From Pseudovibrio sp. JCM 19062 (lineage in GTDB: Bacteria; Pseudomonadota; Alphaproteobacteria; Rhizobiales; Stappiaceae), in NCBI GenBank assembly GCA_001310715.1, contig BAXV01000038.1, forward strand, positions 1 through 36,357: a stretch of 36,357 nt of DNA. The letters run 5' to 3'. A model generated the notes under the pieces. It worked only from the letters and a program-made list of their open reading frames with translations, did not search any database and was not told the origin of the DNA. Of this stretch, positions 20,055-30,255 are shown piece by piece. Each line of letters starts with the position of its first letter. Positions within the stretch are counted from its first letter, which is position 1. Made by a program: the position numbers and the translations under genes.

Positions 20055-20108
20055 ATCTGTCCCCCGTCAGAAAACGGGCAGGCCAAAAAGGCCCACCCGA
20101 TCAGTCTT

Positions 20109-21421
20109 TTAGTTATTTGCGGATTCAAAGCGCCGCAGCAATACGTCGCCTCGTTTTTTGGCGCTGTCCATGGCGTCTTGTGCGGATTTGTCTCCCGCCC
20201 AGATTGCCTCAAGTTCTTCGTCGATGATCCCACGGATCTGGTCAAAAGACCCAAGACGCAGCCCCTTGGAATTGGCCGTAGGCTCTTTGGCTGTCATCTG
20301 GATCACAGCGATATCAGTGCCGGGGTTTTCATCATAAAAACCTGCAGCACGTGTTGCCTCGCCTGCTTCCGTAGTGATCGGAAGATAGCCAGTGTCCTGA
20401 TGCCACTTGGCCTGCACATCTGACGAAGATAGGTAAGCAAGGAACTCACCCACGCCTTTGTATTCCTCTGCCTCGTGCCCTTCGAGCACCCAGAGCGACG
20501 CTCCACCGATGATGGTGTTCTGCGGAGCGTTGCCAACGCCTTCCCAATAGGGCAGAGGCGTACATCGAAATCAAACTCTGCTTCCGCCTTGATTCCTGCG
20601 TAACCCGCCGAACTTTCAGTGAAGAGAGCACATTCACCCGAGCGGAAGTTCGCCCCCCCCTCGTTGCGGCGTCCTGTGTAGATGAACTTGCCATCCTTGG
20701 CCCATTCGCCCATCGCGGTCAGGTGCTTTACCTGAGCCTCACCGTTCAACATCAACTCGGTATCCAGCCCGGCAAATCCATTCTGTTTCGACGCAAAAGG
20801 CACGTCGTGGTATGCTGAGAAGTTCTCAAGATGGATCCAGCTTTGCCATGCCGTAACAAGTGGGCATTCCTCACCGCCTGCCTTCAGAGCCTCCAGTGTT
20901 GCACCCACATTTTGCCAAGTGGAAAGGTCTGTGTCGGGGTCGACACCGGCGGCCTCGAAGGCATCGCGGTTCACCCAAAGAACGGGAGTGGACGAGTTAA
21001 AGGGTAACGAGAGCATTTCGCCGTCCGTCGACGTGTAATAGCCTTTGACCGATCCAATGTACGCATTGGGATCAAAAGTGGCACCACTTTCAGCCATCAC
21101 CTCATAGACCGGCTTGGTGGCTCCCTTCGCGGACATCATCGTGGCCGTGCCAACTTCAAACACCATCAAGATGTGCGGTTGTTCGCGCGCGCGGAACGCC
21201 GCTATGCCAGCATTCAACGTTTCAGAATAATTGCCCTTGTGGCTTTCAACGACAACGTAGTCGCTTTGGCTATTGTTGAATTCCTCAACCTGAACCTTCA
21301 CCAGCTCCCCTAGGCGTCCGGTAAACGCATGCCAGAATTGTACTTCAGTCTCAGCGTACGCGGCCAAAGGTGACAGCGCGGCTCCCGACGCAAGTAGAGC
21401 CCCAATCAATGACTTCCTCAT
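20109..21421 (-). CDS. ugpB: UgpB-type periplasmic sn-glycerol-3-phosphate-binding protein
   Basis: A solute-binding protein of about 437 residues, first gene of ugpBAEC. A Sec signal peptide is clear (MRKSLIGALLASGAALSPLAAYA). The mature part begins TEVQFWHAFTGRLGELV and has the UgpB-like NGYSETLN/AFRAREQPHI and PVLWVNRDAFEAAG segments, with LCPIG/LPYWEG across the frameshift. It probably binds glycerol-3-phosphate or glycerophosphodiesters, giving carbon and phosphorus; binding specificity is inferred from family similarity. A missing base near 20550 breaks the frame; the continuation is EGVGNAPQNTIIGGASLWVLEGH and the end is at 20109. No pho box was confidently identified in the 180 bp upstream. 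Confidence 0.88.
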
Positions 21422-21599
21422 AATTCCCCCCTATCAAAACAACCAGCTTTCCTCAGCAGCTATAATCGCGGTTGCTCATCTTAGGAGTCCAACAATACGT
21501 TCTTATGAATGCTTTGCAAGAGATAGATCGATGTGAATATCTGTGTCCGATGAATGAGATTACGACTCGCAGCGATATGCTCGCTAATCCCTTCTGAGA

Positions 21600-23010
21600 C
21601 TAGTTCATGTCTTTTAGCAATCGGCCGTATTTGCGGGTTTGGGGGATGACTTTTCCGAAGGTGTCGAAGCCGCGGGAAGTTAGGATGGGGAGGAGTTTGC
21701 AAAGGGCCTGGCTGTTGCCTGTGCGTCGCCGAGGGCGGTGTGGCGGAGGTTCTGTGGGATTTCGATGTCGAGGCGTGCGCAGAGAGCGTCCAGTGTGTGT
21801 TCCTGTTCTGCACCGAAAACAACTGCCGATAGCAGCACCGTGTCGAGGATTGGATGATCCCAAACCTGTCCTGAGATGTGTCCGTATTTATGCAAGAATG
21901 CCATGTCGAATGGCGCGTTGTGGGCCACGATTACGGAATCGCGGGCAAAAACATGGAAGTCGGAGATCACCGTGGCAGCATTCGGAGCATTTGCCACCAT
22001 GTCATCGGTGATCCGGTGGACCTTTGTTGATGCTGGTGGGATTGGGCGGTGCGGATTGACGAGTTGGTCTAGGGTCTCACCTGGATAATACGACCGTTCA
22101 CGACCCGCACTGCGCCGATTTGAACGATTTCATCCTTATTTGGCATCAATCCTGTGCTTTCTGTATCGAAGACCACAAAGCTCAGCTCCTGTAGTGAGCG
22201 CTGCTCGATTGCTTTTTCTGAATTGTACTGTGTCGCATCAAAATCGTAGATCAACGGGCGGCGGGCTTCCGGGGCAAAGCGGGCGGTGGTTTCGTCAATC
22301 AAGATCATATAGCCTGGTGACTGGCTTAGCTTTTTCAGGCATACCTGAAAGCTGAGATTGCCGCGGGCGCCTTTCACATCCACGGCTATTTCAGTCCGCG
22401 TTTCCGTGATTTGGTTGAAAGCGGCGCAAACCTCTTCTTCGACAAAATAGTCAAAGATGGACGCACCAAGGCGGGGGACGTGGACCTGCCCGAGAATATC
22501 GGCAGCTTGTCCGTCATAGAGCATGATTTTATGCATGGGGCTTACCAGCACTATGGCAACGGGTATCTCAGTAAGGAGTGATGCGAGTTGGGCACGTTCT
22601 GCAGCAAGTTGAGCGGTTGCATTAGCAACGAGCTCTCCTACATCGGCAGAATTGTCCATCAGCCGACCTGTCACGGCATAAGCCGCTGGGGCAAGGTCAC
22701 CCAGATATCTGGCGCCTTCAAGATCGATGGGCGCGTCCACATCTGCATGGGTGCGTGTGCGGATTGCGGCGGAGAGTTTCTGAACGGGCTTGGCTACATT
22801 TTCGTCAAACAACATCCAGATAGCGGCTGAAATGGCGAGGAGGCCAAAAACGGAGAGGAGACCGGCCAACACAAAACCAGAGCTTGCGCCCGCTTCAGGA
22901 ATTCGTGAGTAACCGAAATAGAGCGCGGCTGCGACAACGGTACAGCTTGCTGCGGCAACACCAGCAAACAAGAGAAATATCCGAAGTCTCAGACCAAGCC
23001 CCGCCAGCAT
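21600..23010 (-). CDS. Membrane-anchored DEDDh 3'-5' exonuclease with PAS-like region
   Basis: A protein of about 470 residues. Two N-terminal membrane helices (IFLLFAGVAAASCTVVAAALYFGY and GFVLAGLLSVFGLLAISAAIWMLF) are followed by a HAMP-like linker, a PAS-like segment (ASLLTEIPVAIVLVSPMHKIMLYD...) and a C-terminal DnaQ/epsilon-type nuclease. Exo I is FDTESTG (Asp, Glu), Exo II is HNAPFDMAFL, and Exo III is HTALGDAQATA with the DEDDh His. The start ATG 23010 overlaps the preceding stop (TAATG). Frame breaks occur near 22065 and 21705. The layout resembles a signalling-type exonuclease tied to the membrane rather than a replicative proofreader. It is the last gene of the symporter operon. Confidence 0.82.
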
Positions 23011-23530
23011 TATCCCGCCCCACAAATTGTAGAGATAATCTGATCCCCTTCTGACGCCGTGACCAATGTGCTCCTGAGATACTGCCACCATCTTCAAAAG
23101 TGATGCCGTCCGCCAGTGCTGCCCGGCGACTGGTTTGGCAATCTGTGAGGACTGGAAGTCTGTTTACCGGTGCCCAGCGGCCAAAGAAGTAGGCATTTGC
23201 CAATCGCATGTCCGGTTGGTCCGGATGCCGCTGGATGGTAGCCGTGTCGATTGCGACAAATCTTTCGGTAATTGGGTAAAGGTATGTCCACGGGCGGTAG
23301 AAGGCCCTGCTTTCAACCGTTTGGGCAATAACAACTCCGTCTGGCAGCGTTTCTCTGGTGCGCTCGAACCAGCTGTACTCGCTTGAAATCGTTGTCAAAA
23401 GCATGGCTACCCCAGCGGCGACTGGCGCAAACCAGCGCGGTAAGCGGCCGCCAAGGACGCGATTGATCAACATCACCAAACCAGCGCCAGCAATGCCTGC
23501 AATGAAGGTCGCCATCAACTCAAGAAACAT
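23010..23530 (-). CDS. Membrane-anchored hypothetical protein
   Basis: A protein of about 173 residues with no named function. Two N-terminal membrane helices (MATFIAGIAGAGLVMLINRVLGG and WFAPVAAGVAMLLTTIS) precede a soluble region containing YSWFERTRETLPDGVVIAQTVESRAFYRPWTYLYPITERF. The start ATG 23530 has a strong GGGGGAGGAGC upstream. One frameshift near 23090 is inferred because the frame GDQIISTICGAG stops in a TAATG overlap with the exonuclease gene. Conserved gene order suggests it works with the exonuclease or the symporter. Confidence 0.7.
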
Positions 23531-23591
23531 GCTCCTCCCCCGGACCTTTGTGGTCTCTCTTCATCGAACCCCCTGCCCTTTTTATTCTGTT

Positions 23592-25418
23592 CTAACTTAG
23601 CATCCCGCGACCATGCCCTATTGCCGACTGCATCGACTTTACGACAACAAACGCATCCCGCACATGGGAGCGCTCAAAATCTGACAGGTTGATGGTTGCA
23701 GGAAATTATCTGGCTGTGCGCCCCGTTTGACCAGATCGGCCTGATGCTGGATGCGTGTTTCCGCAATCAGATCATAGGCGTCCAGAAGGTCCCCTGCCCC
23801 TGACTTGCTTAGCTGGCCGGTCTCTCGGGCTTCTTCCAGACGTGCGCGTGTATTGACAGCTCCGATTTGTCCCTGCAAGGCATAAATACGCGCCAGATCA
23901 ACCACCGGCACCACGCCGTTGTGTTTCATATCCAGTGTGTTCTTGTGCTCGCCGGAGCGGATTGTTGCCAAGCCGCGCAACAAACTCAGTGGCGGCGTGT
24001 GTTTGAGTGAATTGCTGATCATGTGCGCCACGAAGATCGAATTTCGGCTAGAGGCTTCCAGTGTCTGGGCCTGCAGGTCTTCGAAGAGGCTTGTATCGCC
24101 GCCGATTGGCCTGAGATCAAACATGACAGAACTGAGCATTTGGGCTTCCGGGTCCGGTTTATTGACCCAGCCCTCAAAATAGGTCTTCCAGACGTAGAGT
24201 GGTTGGCGCCAGCGTGGGTTTGTCGCCATCATGTCACCGGGACAGTAGACGTAGCCACTGGTGTTGAGGCCATTGCAGACATATTGTGCCAGCTCCGCAA
24301 AGTAGCCTTCGCGCTGTCCATCGGTAACGCGGTCATCCAGAATGAGACAGTTATCTTGATCGCTCACACCGGTTTGTTCTCGGCGTCCTTGGGAGCCGCA
24401 GGCAAGCCAGAGATAAGGCACTGGCGGCGGACCGAGTTTTTCTTCGGCAAGTGTCAGCAGGCGGCGTGTTGCAGCGTCGGCGATATCCGTGATCAGGCGT
24501 GTTACGATCTCGTGCCGACTGCCAGCTGCAACCAGCTGCACCAGCAAGTTGGGTATGCGTGCTGTTGCGCGGGCAACCTCATCAGCATCTCTTGCCGCTG
24601 CAATTTGGCTAACCAACTCAGCCGAGCTGATGGCCTGAAAGCGAGTGAGATCGGTTTGTGTCACCATTCCCACCAAACGCCCACCCTCGACGATGGCACG
24701 TGCCCGATACGCCGCTCCATCATGAGGTGGAGTAGGTCTGACCCGATAGCCGAAGGCGCTAGAGTGATTGGGGTTGCGGTCATCACCGCTGCAATTGGCG
24801 TCTCTACCGGAAGCGAGGAGGCTAAAACTTTGAACGATAGATCACGCAGAGTGATGATGCCGATCAGCCTGCCCTCATTGTCTATCACGCACAGGGAGGA
24901 CACGCGGGCATCACGCATCCGCGTGGCAGCAGCTCGTGCAGTATCTTCAGGGCGGCATGTGATCGGGTTTCGCGCCATGAAAGTTTCGACCGGTATGGCG
25001 GCCAGATCATTTTCGCGGCTGCGTGTTTTCTGGGTTCTGTCGAAGAAGCGGGCAACGGTTTGATGGGAGGCAATCAGCTCCGTCAAACGTGTTTGCGGAA
25101 CCACCAGAAGTGTTGACTGGTCTCCTGCCCTTGCGGATGTGACAGCTCGACCATCCAGAAGCAAGCCTCGTTCACCAAAGGAGTTGCGTATGCCAAGGCG
25201 GCTTATGATTGCATCATTCTCATCCCGGATCTCGACGATGCCATCAAAGATAAGAAAGAGACCGGGTAAATCCTCTCCCAGTTCATAAATGCCGGTGCCA
25301 GCAGCGCATTCCAATACCTCTATCTGGGAGGACAAAGCCACCAGTCACCCTCAGCCAGGGCGTCATAGGGATGGACGGATTTCAGGAACCGCAGGACTTG
25401 CTCTGGTGTTAGAGGCAT
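23592..25418 (-). CDS. cNMP-binding/CBS/DUF294 nucleotidyltransferase-like protein
   Basis: A protein of about 609 residues. Domains in order: a cyclic-nucleotide-binding beta-barrel (TGIYELGEDLPGLFLIFDGIVEIRDEND..., NSFGERGLLLDGR), a CBS pair (FMARNPITCRPEDTARAAATRM and AAVMTATPITLAPSAIGSDLLHLMM), then DUF294 with the GlnD-like nucleotidyltransferase motif CGSQGRREQTGVSDQDNCL (Gly-Ser and Asp-x-Asp metal ligands) and the DUF294 C-terminal helical domain. It looks like a nucleotide-sensing regulator that may modify a partner. The start ATG 25418 gives MPLTPEQVLRFLKSVHPYDAL. Frameshifts occur near 25345, 24690 and 23670; the corrected end VRDAFVVVKSMQSAIGHGRGMLS stops at 23592. Confidence 0.85.
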
Positions 25419-25448
25419 GGCTCCACCCTCAGCTGGAAGAAAATGTCC

Positions 25449-25468
25449 TGCCCGGACTAAACCGGGCA
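25449..25468 (-). terminator. Hairpin between symporter and DUF294 genes
   Basis: TGCCCGG and CCGGGCA form a perfect 7-bp stem with a 6-base loop. The U-tract on the minus strand is weak, so it may be an mRNA-stabilising or attenuating hairpin rather than a strong terminator. Confidence 0.4.
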
Positions 25469-25520
25469 AGACAGGCTTTTGATGGTGCAGATGACTAAAA
25501 TCAGCCACCCGCAACTTCTA

Positions 25521-27305
25521 TTAGTGGTCCTGTGCTGCGCCTGCACCGCGTGGGATACGAACGCTTTCGACCAGATCCTTGATGACCTGTGGTGTTTCTT
25601 TGGTCATACCGGTCACAACATAGGCAACAGCGAAGTTAACCGCTGCGCCGATTGCGCCGAAGGATGTGGACTGGATCGTGCCCAGAAGTGGATCAGCATC
25701 AGTAAAGCTGTTGGTATCTGGAATGAAGAACCAGCCCTTGTGCAGGAAGATGTAAACAAGGGTCACAGTCAAACCAGCCAACATGCCAGCCACAGCCCCG
25801 GTGTTGTTGACGCGGGTCGAGAAGATACCCATCATCAGTGCCGGGAAGATGGATGCTGCGGCGAGACCGAAGGCAAGTGCCACCGTTTGTGCGGCAAAGC
25901 CTGGAGGTTCAGACCCAGATAGGTTGCCACACCGATTGCCACTGCCATTGCCAACCGCGCGGAAAGAAGTTCGCCTTTTTCCGAGATGGACGGTTTGATC
26001 GCGCCCTTGATCAGGTCATGGCTAACCGCAGAGGAGATCGCCAGCAAGAGGCCTGCTGCTGTAGACAGTGCTGCTGCAAGACCACCAGCTGCCACCAGAC
26101 CGATCACCCAACCCGGCAGGTTGGCGATTTCTGGGTTTGCCAGCACGAGGATGTCGCGGTTGAACTTTGTCAGTTCATTGCCAGCCAGCCTTTTTCGCTC
26201 GCCAGTGTCTCCATATCGGCGTTCTTGTCATTGTAGTACTGGATCTTGCCATCGCCGTTCTTGTCTTCCCAGTTCAGAAGTCCTGTCTTCTGCCAGGTGT
26301 GCATCCAGTCGTATTTGGGATCCTTCTCGATCTGTTCAACAGCAACTGCACCACCGTTAACGCCGCCGTTCGGCCACATCATCTCGGTGATGTTCAGACG
26401 CGCCATTGCGCCTACAGCAGGAGCGGTGATGTAAAGCAATGCAATGAACACCAGCGCCCAACCTGCGGACCAACGGGCATCGGACACTTTTGGCACGGTG
26501 AAGAAGCGCATGATCACGTGTGGCAGACCCGCAGTACCAATCATCAGAGACAGGGTGAAGAGCACCATGTTGAGCGTGTCGGCATTGCTTGAGGTGTAGG
26601 AATTAAAGCCCAGTTCCGTCACAATCTGATTGAGCTTGGTCAGCAGAGGCTCACCGCTTGCAACGTCATTGCCAAACAGGCCAAGACCCGGAACCGGATT
26701 TCCGGTCAACTGCAGCGAGATGAAGATTGCCGGAATGGTGTAGGCGGTGATGAGCACCACGTACTGAGCGACCTGCGTATAGGTCACGCCCTTCATGCCG
26801 CCAAACACTGCGTAGGCGAACACCACACAGGCGCCGATCAACAGACCTGTTGTGTTCTCAACCTCAAGGAAGCGGCCAAACGCAACACCCACGCCGGTCA
26901 TCTGACCGATCACATAGGTGGTGGATGCAACGATAAGACACACAACAGCAACGATACGGGCTGTCTGGCTGTAAAAGCGGTCACCGATGAACTCGGAAAC
27001 GGTAAACTTGCCGAACTTGCGCAGGTATGGTGCCAGTAGCAGCGCCAGCAGAACGTAGCCGCCGGTCCAACCCATCAGGTAGGATGAGTTGTCATAGCCG
27101 GTGAAAGCGATAAGCCCGGCCATGGAAATGAATGATGCAGCAGACATCCAGTCTGCAGCGGTTGCCATGCCGTTGGTGACAGGGTGAACACCCCGGCCAG
27201 CTGCATAGAATTCTGATGTGGAGCCCGCCCGAGCCCAGATCGCGATGCCGATGTAGAGAGCAAAGGAGCTGCTACAAAGAACAAGTTTATGGTAAACTGA
27301 TCCAT
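25521..27305 (-). CDS. Sodium:solute symporter, ActP/VC_2705-like
   Basis: A transporter of about 594 residues of the SSS (LeuT-fold) family, of the type that takes up acetate or other short organic acids. Signature segments are GRGVHPVTNGMATAADWMSAASFISMAG, GGYVLLALLLAPYLRKFGKFTVSEFIGDRFYS and GLPHVIMRFFTVPKVSDARWSAGWALVF. The insert WEDKNGDGKIQYYNDKNAD is a periplasmic-type loop typical of this subfamily. ATG 27305 (MDQFTINLFFV) is 15 bp after the DUF4212 stop and is the natural start. Frameshifts occur near 27265, 26180 and 25890. It ends GAGAAQDH at 25521. Substrate is inferred from relatives. Confidence 0.87.
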
Positions 27306-27319
27306 GTTCCAAAAAGCCC

Positions 27320-27580
27320 CTATTCTTCTTCAACGCCGTGTTCACGGTCGAGACGGTTCATACGCCATGCGTAGAAAAAGATGATCGCCAGGAAGACCAG
27401 AATGGAACCTTGCTGTGCGAACCAAAAGCCCAAATCGGTTCCACCGACAGGTATACCGCTCAGCAGTGGGCGCAGCAGAATGCCAAACCCGAATGAAACC
27501 AACGCCCATATGACGAGGCTGATTTTGATGATGCGCATATTGGCGGACCAATACGCGTTTTTGGATGAGTTATCAGACAT
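27320..27580 (-). CDS. DUF4212 small membrane subunit of sodium:solute symporter
   Basis: An 86-residue protein with two membrane helices (ISLVIWALVSFGFGILLRPLLSGI and GSILVFLAIIFFYAWRMN) and a charged C-terminus (RLDREHGVEEE). It matches the DUF4212 / YjcH-like partners that sit before ActP-type symporters. The start has GGGAGGAGAGGA upstream of ATG 27580. It is the first gene of the minus-strand operon running to 21600. Confidence 0.85.
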   Translation of the reverse strand: MSDNSSKNAYWSANMRIIKISLVIWALVSFGFGILLRPLLSGIPVGGTDLGFWFAQQGSILVFLAIIFFYAWRMNRLDREHGVEEE

Positions 27581-28292
27581 TCCTCTCCTCCCATTTGGCT
27601 CCGGATCAATTGCGCCCAGATGACGCGATCCGCCCCCAAAATCTCAAGCTGTATTTGCTCGTAATGGCCAGTTCCTCCCACTGACCAGCTGGCTTTGAGA
27701 CTGGTTTTAGATCTTGCTTATCCTCCAAACTCTGCCAATTGAAGAGCACACGAAGGTGCCGCTTCACCGCAAAAATCTATGTTTTCAGAAGACTGTCTTA
27801 CAGCTGCTTGTTGTGGTTCCCCGTAGATCCTCACGTTCAGCACGCTGCTGGTTGAGATCTACCCCACTTTTCATAGAACTTTGCGTCAATTCCCTAAAGT
27901 CAGGTTTGAGATTTCACAGGATCAATTGACCACCCCCATATGAACCAGTTGCATTAATCAGTCTGTTACCAGTTGGGTGGTTGAGCAAGGCTACTTACGT
28001 AGAGAATACTTATGTCTAATAATATGTCATTTTGAATATACTTGAGCTCTCACTTCTGATGCCCGGTTCGTATGCTGATGCTTGCATATCTGACTACCAA
28101 CTCATCAGGTATTTACCCCCATTCATTTGCAGCTGATTACGGTTCAGATTGTATGAATCTTTTGCGTCTCAGTTAACCGCATATTTTTCCTGAATGTCGC
28201 AAGACCGCGCACCACTATCGCTTAGCTGATACCTGAGAAGTCGAAGCTTTAACGCGCACTAGTTGCACACATGTGTTTGGGAAGGACATTAG
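27581..28292. other. Divergent intergenic region between the symporter operon and cstA
   Basis: About 710 bp with no supported gene. It must contain the promoters of both the minus-strand DUF4212 operon and plus-strand cstA. The 27930-28140 part is AT-rich. I see no clear sigma-54 site or riboswitch. Confidence 0.5.
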
Positions 28293-29736
28293 GTGGTCTG
28301 GTTTCTTTTAAGTATTGGCCTTTTGATTGGCGGCTACTTTACCTACGGCGTATTTGTTGAGAAGATTTTTGGAACAAGACCCGCTCGCCTAACCCCTGCT
28401 CACTCTCATGCGGACGGCGTCGATTACGTTCGTATGTCCACCAAGAAAGTCTATCTGATCCAGCTACTAAACATTGCGGGTGTTGGGCCAATTTTTGGCC
28501 CTATACTTGGTGCGCTTTATGGTCCGGCAGCGATGCTCTGGATCGTGCTTGGTTGCATTTTTGCGGGCGGCGTGCATGATTACTTCTCCGGCATGCTGTC
28601 TGTTCGCAACAAAGGGCAGTCCGTACCAAACCTTGCTGGTAAATACCTTGGTGCTGGGGCAAAGTATTTCTCGAACATCTTTTCGATTGTGCTTTTGTTG
28701 CTCGTTGGTGTTGTATTTGTTTCTGCTCCTGCCGGCCTACTTGGCCGCCTGACAGGCCTTGACGTCACCATCTTCCTGGTTTGCATCTTTGCTTACTATC
28801 TGGTGGCAACCATCGTTCCTATCGATAAGATTATTGGTCGCTTTTACCCGGTCTTTGGTGCGCTGCTCTTGTTCATGTCCATCGGCCTAACGGTGGCATT
28901 GGTGGTTTCCAGTGAGCATTCCATGCTGCCCGGTGTTGAAGCCGGCAACTTCTTCCAAAACCTAAACCCCAATGACATGCCGTTGTGGCCTGCTTTGTTC
29001 ATCATTGTTGCTTGTGGCGCAATTTCCGGCTTCCACGCTACCCAGTCACCGCTCATGGCACGTTGCATGGAGAACGAGCATAACGGTCGCTTCGTGTTCT
29101 ATGGCGCGATGATCGGTGAAGGAATCATTGCGATTATCTGGTGTGCGATTGCTCTGTCTTTCTTCGGCGGCGTTGAAGGGCTTGCTGCTGGGATGGGCGA
29201 TAATCCTGCGAACCTTGTTTATGAAGCATCCAATGGCCTTCTGGCGCGTTCGGTGGCTTCCTTGCCATTCTTGGAGTAATCATTCTGCCGATTACCTCTG
29301 GTGACACAGCGTTCCGCTCCTCCCGTCTGATCCTTGCCGAGTTCTTCCGTATCCCTCAGCATCTGATTCAGGCCCGTCTACTTTTGGCTTTGCCCCTGTT
29401 CATTGGCGGTGCAATTCTTACTCAGATCGATTTTGGTGTCCTGTGGCGTTACTTCGGCGTGGCCAATCAGGCGACAGCTGCCTTGATGCTATGGACCGCT
29501 GCCGCTTACATGCTCCGTCATAACAAACTGCACTGGATCTGCACCATTCCCGCGCTGTTCATGACCACTGTTGTTGTAACCTACATTCTGAATTCCAGCG
29601 ATCTTGGTCTTGATCTGCCAATGAGGCTCTCCACCATCGCGGGTGTGCTTACAGCACTTCTAATTCTTTCAGCTGTATGGAAAAGGGTAAAGGCAGGGTC
29701 CTGGATCACGAAGACGTCCCCGAGCCTGGAGAATAG
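28293..29736 (+). CDS. CstA-family transporter (pyruvate/peptide type)
   Basis: A short CstA-family inner-membrane protein of about 480 residues (E. coli CstA is about 700). The GTG start at 28293 has GGAAGGAC upstream. Conserved segments are LLNIAGVGPIFGPILGALYGPAAMLWIVLGCIFAGGVHDYFSGMLSVR, ISGFHATQSPLMARCMENE, and PITSGDTAFRSSRLILAEF after frame correction. Relatives move pyruvate or peptides during carbon starvation. A missing G near 29245 breaks the frame (GLLGAFGGFLAILGVIILP), and another shift near 29690 leads to the end VLDHEDVPEPGE, stop at 29736. The uncorrected frame would read into the terminator. Confidence 0.86.
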
Positions 29737-29766
29737 CCCCTACTCTGCTTTGTTGTCAGAGACACA

Positions 29767-29804
29767 AATAGCGCAAGGATTTCAATTCCTGCGCTATTTT
29801 TTTT
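29767..29804 (+). terminator. Rho-independent terminator of cstA
   Basis: An inverted repeat (AATAGCGCAAGGA and TCCTGCGCTATT, one bulged A) followed directly by T8. It lies 30 bp after the inferred cstA stop and between convergent cstA and cueR. Confidence 0.85.
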
Positions 29805-29843
29805 GGTTTGGTAGCCGATAGGTCGTCACGTATTGCGGCTGAC

Positions 29844-30254
29844 TTAGTTCATTTTGGCATCACTCAGGTTGTCAATGATCGGACAATCGGGGCGATGGTC
29901 GCCAGCGCAGGCCTCAATCAGATGGGTGAGCGTATCGCGCATGGCCATGAGGTCGGTGATTTTGCGTTCAATCTCTTTGACATGCTCTTTTGCGATTTGC
30001 TTCACATCAGCACTGCCGCGCTCTTTATCGTCGTAGAGTGCCAGTAAAGCCCGGCACTCTTCAATATTGAACCCAAGGGAGCGGGCACGACCAATGAATA
30101 TCAGCTTGTGCAGCTCGTTATCTTCAAAGACCCGATATCCGTTATCATTCCGTTTGGGATGAAGAAAACCAATATCCTCGTAGTAACGAATGGTCTTGGT
30201 TGGGATGCCGGAGCGTTCTGCTACTTCGCCAATATTCATCGTCATTCCGTCCAT
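29844..30254 (-). CDS. cueR: CueR, MerR-family copper-responsive activator
   Basis: A regulator of about 132-136 residues. It has the N-terminal MerR winged helix (MNIGEVAERSGIPTKTIRYYEDIGFLHPKRNDNGYRVFED) and a dimerisation helix. The metal loop CAGDHRPDCPII has two Cys separated by seven residues, the CueR arrangement that binds one Cu(I). CueR bends promoters with over-long spacers to activate copA. ATG codons at 30254, 30245 and 30239 are in frame; MNIGEVA at 30239 matches the usual start. It begins right after copA, so it is probably cotranscribed with it. Confidence 0.9.
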   Translation of the reverse strand: MDGMTMNIGEVAERSGIPTKTIRYYEDIGFLHPKRNDNGYRVFEDNELHKLIFIGRARSLGFNIEECRALLALYDDKERGSADVKQIAKEHVKEIERKITDLMAMRDTLTHLIEACAGDHRPDCPIIDNLSDAKMN

Positions 30255-30255
30255 T

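Noticed and set aside
24023..25063. A 346-codon plus-strand open frame opposite the cNMP/CBS/DUF294 gene
   Set aside because: It has no recognisable domain, no ribosome site and sits antisense to a clearly conserved protein; it is a shadow of codon bias.
25986..26360. A plus-strand Ser/Arg-rich frame opposite the symporter gene
   Set aside because: Antisense low-complexity shadow of a membrane protein gene; no independent support.
27714..27929. A 71-codon frame in the region upstream of cstA
   Set aside because: Composition is unlike neighbouring genes and no ribosome site or domain is visible.
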